From CAZKNF01 sp964554105 (GTDB taxonomy: Bacteria; Bacteroidota; Rhodothermia; Rhodothermales; VXPQ01): DNA of 6,103 nucleotides. Numbering within the stretch: the first letter of the stretch is position 1; each line of letters begins with the position of its first letter. A program made the position numbers and the translations under genes. Where the stretch lies: contig CAZKNF010000119.1 of the NCBI GenBank assembly GCA_964554105.1, forward strand, positions 1 through 6,103. The letters run 5' to 3'. Under the pieces are notes generated by a model. The model saw nothing but the letters and a program-made list of their open reading frames with translations. It did no database searches and was not told where the DNA came from. Of the stretch, positions 1 through 5,096 are shown one piece after another.

Positions 1-125
1 GGGAGATACATGCCGATGAGTTCGTCCTGCATGCCCTCCGTATCGATTGAGAGATGCTGTGCGTCGGCAGGCAGTGCAATGAGCACGGCCAGGAGAGCAG
101 CGCAAAGGCGGGTGGTCTGTCGCAT
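1..125 (-). CDS. Secreted protein of unknown function, N-terminal part only
   Basis: The minus strand from the ATG at 125 to the window edge encodes 41 codons without a stop. The first 22 residues form a typical Sec signal peptide: Arg at 2 and 6, a hydrophobic core of about residues 7-18 (LCAALLAVLIAL), then PADA before Gln23, giving an Ala-Asp-Ala signal peptidase I site. The mature part begins QHLSIDTEGMQDELIGMYL and matches no family I can name. Cys8 is inside the core and has no lipobox, so a lipoprotein is unlikely. The gene starts 32 bp after the fucosidase stop on the same strand, so co-transcription and an extracytoplasmic role in the same glycan pathway are likely. No good Shine-Dalgarno is visible. 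An in-frame TTG four codons upstream is an alternative start. Confidence 0.7.
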   Translation of the reverse strand, partial: MRQTTRLCAALLAVLIALPADAQHLSIDTEGMQDELIGMYL

Positions 126-157
126 GAACGTGATCAAGATAGGGTGGATGACGGCGC

Positions 158-1639
158 CTACGGGCGAGAAGGGTGCGGGTCGAAGTGAAGGCCCATTTCG
201 GCGATGAGCGGCGGCGCGAGTGCATCCAGAACGACGAGCCGAACGCGGTCGGATGTAACGGTATCCGCGAGCCGATCGAGCTTCTTGTGTCCGATCGTCG
301 TGCCCTCGCTGACCGTGGTCCATTCGCCGTTCGTCCAGGCCTCGACGCGGTAGGCCGCGATGCGCTGTCCCATGGCGATGGGCTCCTGGATGCGAATCAC
401 GTTGAACGCCACCTCGTCTTCGAGCTCGAGGGTCAGCGTGCCCAGCGCCGTGGCGCGCTCCGTTCCCTGCGGCGTACTTTCGGTTATTCCTCGCATCACG
501 TCGTCGTCGACGGCCCAGTAGGTGTCGAGGTCGCCGTCAAGCACGCGATCCGCGGCGAAGCCGGCCCCGTCTCCACGGACGAGATCGGCGGTTGCTTCGG
601 CTCCGCTTGCGAGGTCTGAGCTGAAGATCGCATCGAGCGCCGTGCGGAATTCGCGCAGCCGCTCGACATCCGCGTCGTCGATGCGGCCTTCGGCGTTCGG
701 CGGCACGTTCAGCAGAAGCACGCAGTTGCGTCCGACCGATTTGAAATAAATCTCCAAAAGACGGTCGAGGCTTTTCGGGTCTTCATCCGGATGCCAGAAC
801 CAGCCCGGCCGAATCGAGGTGTCGCACTCGCCGCCGACCCAGTCGGGGCCTCCGCGCTCGCCTTCATTCAGATAATCCTGGATGCCGTGGGCGCCCACGG
901 AGACTTTCGATCTGTCGAACGTCGACCAGTTCGTCTCGCCGGCGAAGCCGTGCTCGTTGCCGATCCATCGCACATCCGGACCTTCGTCGGAGAAGATTGC
1001 GGCCGCCGGCTGGAGCTGGCGAACCATCGACCAGTACGCATCGAAATCGTAGTCCATGTCCCGGGCGTCCTCGCCCTTGGCGCCGTCGAACCAGACCTCC
1101 ACGAGCGGGCCGTAGTTCGTGAGGAGCTCTCGAAGCTGCCCCATGTAAAACGCGTTGTAGGCCTGTTGATCGCCGTACGACGGTTCGTGGCGATCCCATG
1201 GCGAGAGGTAGAGTCCGAGCTTTACGCCCGCGTTGTGAGCGGCGTCGGCCAGCTCGCCGACCACATCTCCGTCACCGCCCCTCCATGGACTGCTTTCGAC
1301 GGTGTGATCGGTATAGCGGCTGGGCCACAGCGCAAAGCCGTCGTGGTGCTTCGCGGTGAGAATGACTGCGCGAAATCCGGCCGATTTCGCCACGTCGACC
1401 CACTGTTCGGCGTCGAGATTCGGCGGGTCGAAAATCGCCGGGTCTTCCTCGCCCGAGCCCCATTCCTGATCGGTGAAGGTATTGACGCCGAAGTGCAGAA
1501 AGAGCCGGAGCTCGTCGTACTGCCAATCGAGCTGGCGCGCCGTGGGGATGGGAAGTTGAGGAACCGGCGGCGGCGTCTGAGCGCTCGCAGCGCCAACCAG
1601 TACGGCCGCAGCCAGCACAAGAAAGAATCCATTGCGCAT
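158..1639 (-). CDS. Secreted alpha-L-fucosidase (GH29) with C-terminal F5/8 type C-like domain
   Basis: This 493-residue enzyme is predicted to hydrolyse terminal alpha-L-fucose from glycans outside the cytoplasm. Residues 1-20 are a Sec signal peptide ending ASA before Gln21. The GH29 barrel covers about 30-340. It shows FLHFG with His49, NTFTDQEW (53-60), KHHDG (97-101), EVWFDG with the expected nucleophile Asp185, RWIGNE with Glu229 as the likely acid/base, SIRPGWFWH (275-283) and LLLNVPPN (308-315). The NTFTDQEW and RWIGNE motifs resemble the plant and bifidobacterial group (subfamily B, alpha-1,3/1,4-specific). The 44-residue spacing from Asp185 to Glu229 suits that group, but the specificity is inference. 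Residues about 345-487 resemble an F5/8 type C (discoidin) domain, with VLDGDLDTYWA (367-376), TLTLELEDEVAFNVIRIQE and YRVEAW, and probably bind carbohydrate. All expected catalytic motifs are present. Only a weak AAGAAA precedes the ATG. Confidence 0.95.
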   Translation of the reverse strand: MRNGFFLVLAAAVLVGAASAQTPPPVPQLPIPTARQLDWQYDELRLFLHFGVNTFTDQEWGSGEEDPAIFDPPNLDAEQWVDVAKSAGFRAVILTAKHHDGFALWPSRYTDHTVESSPWRGGDGDVVGELADAAHNAGVKLGLYLSPWDRHEPSYGDQQAYNAFYMGQLRELLTNYGPLVEVWFDGAKGEDARDMDYDFDAYWSMVRQLQPAAAIFSDEGPDVRWIGNEHGFAGETNWSTFDRSKVSVGAHGIQDYLNEGERGGPDWVGGECDTSIRPGWFWHPDEDPKSLDRLLEIYFKSVGRNCVLLLNVPPNAEGRIDDADVERLREFRTALDAIFSSDLASGAEATADLVRGDGAGFAADRVLDGDLDTYWAVDDDVMRGITESTPQGTERATALGTLTLELEDEVAFNVIRIQEPIAMGQRIAAYRVEAWTNGEWTTVSEGTTIGHKKLDRLADTVTSDRVRLVVLDALAPPLIAEMGLHFDPHPSRP

Positions 1640-1678
1640 TATTTTCTTGAGGTACGTTGATCTGGAAATGGGCCTGAA

Positions 1679-1709
1679 GGACCTGGTACGTCCGTGGTTC
1701 GGCAGGTCC
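1679..1709. repeat. 7-bp perfect inverted repeat upstream of the fucosidase gene
   Basis: GGACCTG (1679-1685) and CAGGTCC (1703-1709) are perfect complements separated by 17 bp. The element lies 40-70 bp upstream of the fucosidase ATG and just downstream of a stop codon at 1718-1720. It could be an operator for a dimeric regulator, or a leader or intergenic stem-loop. No T-tract follows on the minus strand, so an intrinsic terminator is unlikely. A direct repeat GGTACGT occurs at 1651-1657 and 1685-1691. The repeats are seen directly; their function is inference. Confidence 0.4.
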
Positions 1710-1717
1710 GCCGGGCT

Positions 1718-1793
1718 CTAGCTGACTCCGAAGGTGCGAGGCTCGTTGCGCCAGGCTCGTGCAACGTACTGCCGGACAACCGGATGATCAAGC
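1718..1793 (-). CDS. Possible C-terminal end of a TonB-dependent receptor, cut by the gap
   Basis: Reading out of the N run on the minus strand, one frame gives 24 residues ending in AWRNEPRTFGVS and a TAG at 1718-1720. The EPRTFGVS string resembles the last strand of many TonB-dependent outer-membrane receptors, which usually continue for a few more residues to a terminal Phe; that tail is missing here. A receptor just upstream of a secreted fucosidase would make sense in a glycan-uptake locus. The fragment is very short, another minus frame is also open through here to just before the fucosidase, and the rest is hidden by the gap, so this is a weak call. Confidence 0.25.
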
Positions 1794-1893
1794 NNNNNNN
1801 NNNNNNNNNNNNNNNNNNNNNNNNNNNNNNNNNNNNNNNNNNNNNNNNNNNNNNNNNNNNNNNNNNNNNNNNNNNNNNNNNNNNNNNNNNNNN
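1794..1893. other. Assembly gap (100 N)
   Basis: There are exactly 100 consecutive N, the conventional placeholder for a scaffold gap of unknown size. Any reading frame crossing it is meaningless. The order, orientation and distance of the sequences on either side rest on scaffolding rather than contiguous sequence. Confidence 0.97.
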
Positions 1894-1959
1894 GCGGATG
1901 AGGTGCTCGCCGGCCTTCGATGCCGCTAGCTTCGCTGCATCCTATACGCACGCCCATCG

Positions 1960-1975
1960 ATGTGATAATCCACAT
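1960..1975 (-). terminator. Weak hairpin after the phosphatase gene
   Basis: ATGTG (1960-1964) and CACAT (1971-1975) form a 5-bp stem around a 6-base loop, four bases past the phosphatase stop codon (1979-1981). The stem is AT-rich and short, and no clear T-tract follows, so it is a poor terminator candidate. The rest of 1894-1978 holds only an 81-base open minus frame starting with ATG at 1975 and running into the gap, and a plus-strand frame of 11 codons ending at 1929. Neither can be called a gene. Confidence 0.15.
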
Positions 1976-1978
1976 AGC

Positions 1979-3307
1979 CTATTCATCGGCCAGACATTTT
2001 ACCACGACCATCGTCCGGTCGTCGCCGTACTCGTTCGAGCCCTGATGGAAGGCCTCGACCGCCGTATTCAGGAGTGTCACGATCTCCATCGCGGACAGCG
2101 CGCCGGCGGTGCGGAGGAGGTCGACTACACGCTCTTCGCCGAACGGACGGCCGTCCGGTGCCGTCGCATCAGAATAGCCGTCGGTGAACAGCACGAGAAC
2201 GTCGCCGGGCTCGAGGTGGATGCGCTCTTCGCCCGCCAGGAGACCGGATAAAATCCCTACAGGCGGACCGCCGGCCTCCAGGTATCGGATTTCGCCGTCG
2301 CGCACCAGGACAGACGTATTGTGTCCCGCGTTGACGTACGTGAGGACGCGATCCTCGGCATTGAGCACGCCGTAAAACAGCGTCACGAATTCATCCGGAC
2401 GTGTGTCTTCGTAGACGGCCCGATTCACGCGGCTCATCACGTCGTGCATGGCATAAATATTCTCCGCCTGCACGCGCAGTGCGGTGCGCACCGTCGCCAT
2501 CAACAGCGCGGCCGGAATGCCTTTCCCGGCGACGTCGCCGAGCGCAATGCCCAGGTTGTTGTCGGGAAGTTCGATGAAGTCGAAGAAGTCACCGCCGACC
2601 TCCTGGCACGGATGATACGTGCCTGCGATGTCGAAACCCTCGATCCTCGGCGGCTTCGACGGCATCAGCTTCCGCTGGATGTCCGATGCAATTTCGAGTT
2701 CGTGCTCGATGCGCCGCAGCTCCAGCTTCTCCTGGTACAGCTGCGCCAGTGAAACCGCCACGGAGGCGTTGTTGGCAATGGTCCTGAAGAGGCGCCGCTC
2801 TTCCTCGGTAAAGAGGTGCGGCTGCGCCGTGAATACCGTCAGTGCGCCGATCGCGCGGCCGTCGCGGACGAGCGGTGCCGCCAGCAGCGAGCGAATTCCC
2901 TCGGAAACCGCTTCACGAGTGTACTGAACGCTCGGATCCCCCGCCACGTCGAAGATCTCGATGATGTCGCGTTCGGTGCAGCAGCTTTCGATGAGCTGTC
3001 GGAAGATGCTCCTTCCCGCGAGAACCGGTCCTTTGGACAGGTATCTGTCGCTCAAGCCGTGCGTGGCTTTAAGCTTCATCTCCCCCGTGTCGGCTTCGAG
3101 CAGGCGAATCGTGCATGCCTTCATATGCATCGTCTCGGCCGCTACACGGACGAGCTCGTCGAGAAGGGGCTGCAGATCGAATCCGGTCTCGGTCAGCAGG
3201 TTGCTGATGAAATCCAGAACGCTCAGCTGCTCGCGTATGTCCTTGCCATTGGACGGGCCGCCGGTATTCGCCATCCGAATGCTGGTCGGTGTTGAAGAAT
3301 CAACCAT
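1979..3307 (-). CDS. GAF-domain PP2C/SpoIIE-type serine phosphatase (RsbU-like)
   Basis: This 442-residue cytoplasmic protein is predicted to dephosphorylate a serine on an anti-anti-sigma factor or similar STAS protein, as RsbU and SpoIIE do, in response to a signal sensed by its GAF domain. The GAF domain covers about 30-190, with SLLAAPLVRDGRAIGALTVF (140-159) as its core. A helical linker follows (about 190-216, with the ELEIASDIQRKLMP signature typical of this family). The phosphatase domain runs from about 225 to 440. Metal-binding acidic residues appear intact: Asp240 in GGDFFD, Asp258 in GDVAGKG, Asp376 in LFTDG and Asp429/Asp430 in GDDRT. The NAGHN (326-330) and GGPPVG (346-351) motifs are also present. 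No membrane segment is seen. The start at 3307 is supported by GAGGAG 11 bp upstream. No RsbV- or RsbW-like partner lies in the window. It is separated from its upstream neighbour by 284 bp, so it probably has its own promoter. Confidence 0.93.
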   Translation of the reverse strand: MVDSSTPTSIRMANTGGPSNGKDIREQLSVLDFISNLLTETGFDLQPLLDELVRVAAETMHMKACTIRLLEADTGEMKLKATHGLSDRYLSKGPVLAGRSIFRQLIESCCTERDIIEIFDVAGDPSVQYTREAVSEGIRSLLAAPLVRDGRAIGALTVFTAQPHLFTEEERRLFRTIANNASVAVSLAQLYQEKLELRRIEHELEIASDIQRKLMPSKPPRIEGFDIAGTYHPCQEVGGDFFDFIELPDNNLGIALGDVAGKGIPAALLMATVRTALRVQAENIYAMHDVMSRVNRAVYEDTRPDEFVTLFYGVLNAEDRVLTYVNAGHNTSVLVRDGEIRYLEAGGPPVGILSGLLAGEERIHLEPGDVLVLFTDGYSDATAPDGRPFGEERVVDLLRTAGALSAMEIVTLLNTAVEAFHQGSNEYGDDRTMVVVKCLADE

Positions 3308-3316
3308 CTATATATG

Positions 3317-3330
3317 CTCTCCTCAGAGAG
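3317..3330 (-). promoter_or_regulatory. Shine-Dalgarno within a small hairpin, phosphatase gene
   Basis: On the minus strand the leader reads CTCTC-TGAG-GAGAG, a perfect 5-bp stem with a 4-base loop. The ribosome binding site GAGGAG (3324 to 3319) lies across the loop and the 3' arm, 11 bases before the ATG. Pairing of this stem could lower translation initiation. It is the only convincing Shine-Dalgarno in the window and it decides the start at 3307 over the internal Met12. The pairing is seen in sequence; a regulatory effect is inferred. Confidence 0.5.
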
Positions 3331-3361
3331 TGGAAAAGGGTTCTCTTTCGTTGACCCGCCA

Positions 3362-3371
3362 TTGCTAGCAA
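3362..3371. repeat. 10-bp palindrome in the phosphatase leader
   Basis: TTGCTAGCAA is a perfect 10-bp palindrome about 55 bp upstream of the phosphatase start. It lies where a promoter or operator would be expected, next to an AT-rich stretch. I cannot assign a convincing -10 or -35 here. Function unknown. Confidence 0.2.
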
Positions 3372-3558
3372 AATTCAGGCCGTACTCGGGTGGATGGGGT
3401 AAACGCGGCGTTCGCCGTACGCACCTGTCAGTCTGTCACGGATCGACGGCGAAATCCGCCGCGGATGTGGGCAATCGGACGCGTCAGCGAAAGGCAGCGA
3501 ACGTCAGCGCATGTTGTAGAGCGTCATCGTGCCGGCGCAGGATAAAGCGAGCGACGGC

Positions 3559-3581
3559 GAGCCCCGAAGAGCCCCGAAGAG
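3559..3581. repeat. 10-bp tandem duplication after the exported oxidoreductase stop
   Basis: The unit GCCCCGAAGA occurs twice head to tail (3561-3570 and 3571-3580), and period-10 identity extends to 23 bp in all. It lies 11 bp past the stop codon of the oxidoreductase gene. The remainder of the 284-bp spacer (3308-3591) holds a CGGCG/CGCCG 5-bp stem at 3447-3461 without a T-tract, and two copies of CGTCAGCG at 3482-3489 and 3502-3509. I see no credible gene in it. The tract looks like a slippage duplication; a transcript-end role is possible but unsupported. Confidence 0.6.
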
Positions 3582-3591
3582 TTACAGTACG

Positions 3592-4983
3592 TCAGGGCCG
3601 AACCGCCTGGGGCACGAGAGAGGTGAGCGTGGCGATCTCGACGGATTCACCCGAGCGCGCACTTTGCCTCGCAGCGATTCCCGGGAGAACGGCCATCGCA
3701 CCCTGCCGCATGTCCGCCGCCTGGCGATACGGATCCTCCATATCGGGATCGACGAAGATCCGGTCCTTCAATAGCACGTCTCCGCCGCCGTGGCCGCCGC
3801 CCGTATGCGGAACGCGGATGAGCTCGGTTTCACCGAAATTATCCGTCACGCGGATCTCGTCATAATCCTCCGCCTCCCAGGGCTGCGCCTCCTTGATCCA
3901 CGCTTCCAGGCGGCCGTCCGTCCCGTTGAACGCGATGCGGTATCCCTCGTAGGGCGAATATGTGGTGCACGAATAGCTCACCACCACGTCGTTCGCATAG
4001 GTGATCTGCGCCGCCATCTTATCGAAAATATCGATGTCGTCGTCCCAGACGCAGCCGTCGCGCAGATACCCGTCGTGGTGCTCGTTCGCGACGTAGAGGG
4101 CCATGTTGAAATCGCTCTCGGTGATGTCCCAGTAATGTCGGCATTCATTCTGATGCGGACATCCGCGGCAATTCGTGTGGCGAAAATCGTTGTTATGGCC
4201 GTAATACTCGAGCGCGGCATTCGCGAAGACCGTCTCGGGTTCGGAATCCAGCCACCAGTTGAGCAGATCGTAGTGATGGCTCGCCTTATGGACAAACAAC
4301 GACCCCGAATACTCTTCCTTGCCGTGCCACCTCCGGAAGTACGAGGCGCCGTGATAGATGTCTAGATACCAGTGGAAATCGACCGACCGGACCTCGCCGA
4401 TGCGTCCGTTCATCAGCATCTCCTTCATCTCGACGCGGTGCGGGGAGTAGCGGTAGTTGTGCGTGACGATGATGCTGCGTCCGGTGGCGTCCTGCGCGTC
4501 GATGATCGCCTGGCACTTCGCTTCATCGGTCGTCATCGGTTTTTCGGTGATGACGTCTGCACCGCGTTCCATCGCCCCGATGATGAATCTGTCGTGCGTG
4601 TCGTCGACGGTCGTGACGGTCACTACGTCCGGCTCGACTGCATCCATCATCTCGTCGAAATCCGTGAACGTTGGGCACTCGACGCCGATGTAGTTTTTTC
4701 CGTGTTCGAGGCGGCCCGGATTGATGTCGCACAATCCGACGATCTCGACGTGATCTCCGTACTCGCGGGCGACCGATCGTCCCCACATGGTTATTCCCCG
4801 GATGCCGAGTCCGACGACCGCCATTCGCATCTTCTCGCGACCGATTCCGCGGCCCCGCGAACGGCCGTGCGTACGGCTCTGCGGGCGAGCCAGCGAGATG
4901 GACGGCGCCAGCACGGATGCGGCGACCGCGCTGCCGCCTGCAGTAATGAAATCGCGACGGGAGAGACGGGACGGTCCGTTCAT
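3592..4983 (-). CDS. Tat-exported Gfo/Idh/MocA-family oxidoreductase with Cys-rich insert
   Basis: This 463-residue protein is predicted to be an NAD(P)-dependent dehydrogenase or related enzyme acting on a sugar or polyol, exported already folded. The N-terminus has the twin-arginine motif SRRDF (8-12), then a hydrophobic stretch with AVAASVLAPS and a basic region to about 50. The Rossmann domain starts at MAVVGLGIRG with GxGxxG at 58-63, followed by LCDIN (84-88) and EKP (147-149) with the family lysine. KASHHYDLL (233-241) carries the usual C-terminal-domain histidines (His236/His237). An insert at about 265-320 contains C272-x2-C275-x5-C281 and Cys311, and GGGHGGGD lies at 395-402. Total length is near normal for Tat-exported members. 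Such proteins often bind NAD(P) tightly, and GH109 glycosidases share this fold, so a glycosidase role is not excluded. It is transcribed divergently from a second family member. The ATG at 4983 has only AAGG close upstream as a ribosome site. Confidence 0.9.
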   Translation of the reverse strand: MNGPSRLSRRDFITAGGSAVAASVLAPSISLARPQSRTHGRSRGRGIGREKMRMAVVGLGIRGITMWGRSVAREYGDHVEIVGLCDINPGRLEHGKNYIGVECPTFTDFDEMMDAVEPDVVTVTTVDDTHDRFIIGAMERGADVITEKPMTTDEAKCQAIIDAQDATGRSIIVTHNYRYSPHRVEMKEMLMNGRIGEVRSVDFHWYLDIYHGASYFRRWHGKEEYSGSLFVHKASHHYDLLNWWLDSEPETVFANAALEYYGHNNDFRHTNCRGCPHQNECRHYWDITESDFNMALYVANEHHDGYLRDGCVWDDDIDIFDKMAAQITYANDVVVSYSCTTYSPYEGYRIAFNGTDGRLEAWIKEAQPWEAEDYDEIRVTDNFGETELIRVPHTGGGHGGGDVLLKDRIFVDPDMEDPYRQAADMRQGAMAVLPGIAARQSARSGESVEIATLTSLVPQAVRP

Positions 4984-5037
4984 GGCCTTAGTGCCCTAGC
5001 CGGGATGGTTGTGGGAGAGTCACCCTGATGGTACATT

Positions 5038-5067
5038 CGCAGCATCTGCAAAGTAGCGCAGCATCTG
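5038..5067. repeat. Two 11-bp direct repeats in the divergent intergenic region
   Basis: CGCAGCATCTG occurs at 5038-5048 and again at 5057-5067, 19 bp from start to start. Each copy has an internal partial dyad, GCAG-CAT-CTGC in the first and GCAG-CAT-CTGT in the second. They sit between two divergent oxidoreductase genes, directly upstream of the -10 at 5073-5078, with the second copy in the -35/-10 spacer. This arrangement suits binding sites for a regulator controlling one or both genes. The repeats are seen directly; the operator role is inferred. Confidence 0.6.
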
Positions 5068-5069
5068 TC

Positions 5070-5078
5070 TGATATAAT
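5070..5078 (+). promoter_or_regulatory. Extended -10 promoter for the second oxidoreductase gene
   Basis: TGATATAAT matches the extended -10 consensus TGnTATAAT exactly, a strong sigma70-type signal. The position 17 bp upstream (5050-5055, AAAGTA) is not a recognisable -35, which an extended -10 can tolerate. Transcription would start near 5085, so the ATG at 5079 could not be used from this promoter and the ATG at 5097 would have a leader of about 12 bases. If the host is a Bacteroidota-type organism with a different -10 consensus, the match may be chance. Confidence 0.5.
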
Positions 5079-5096
5079 ATGGTCGACCGTTCAAAG

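Noticed and set aside
791..1660. Long plus-strand open frame of 289 codons opposite the fucosidase
   Set aside because: It is antisense to a gene with full GH29 motifs and a signal peptide, and its translation is rich in Arg and Val with no recognisable domain. It is a high-GC shadow.
1894..1929. Eleven plus-strand codons (ADEVLAGLRCR then stop) leaving the gap
   Set aside because: They could be the tail of a convergent gene but are far too short to distinguish from chance.
1694..2251. Open frames running across the N run
   Set aside because: They are open only because N codons contain no stop; the true gap length is unknown, so the phase across it has no meaning.
3447..3461. CGGCG/CGCCG stem with 5-base loop as a terminator of the Tat oxidoreductase gene
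   Set aside because: The stem is only 5 bp, lacks a T-tract on the minus strand and lies over 130 bp past the stop; such stems are common in GC-rich DNA.
3504..3527. Seven-codon minus-strand mini-ORF (MTLYNMR) in the spacer as a leader peptide
   Set aside because: It has no ribosome binding site, no attenuator-like stems and no run of regulatory codons.
3314..3865. Plus-strand open frame of 183 codons spanning the spacer and the end of the Tat oxidoreductase
   Set aside because: Its second half is antisense to a real gene, its composition is Ser/Arg-rich as expected of a shadow frame, and no ribosome site or domain supports it.
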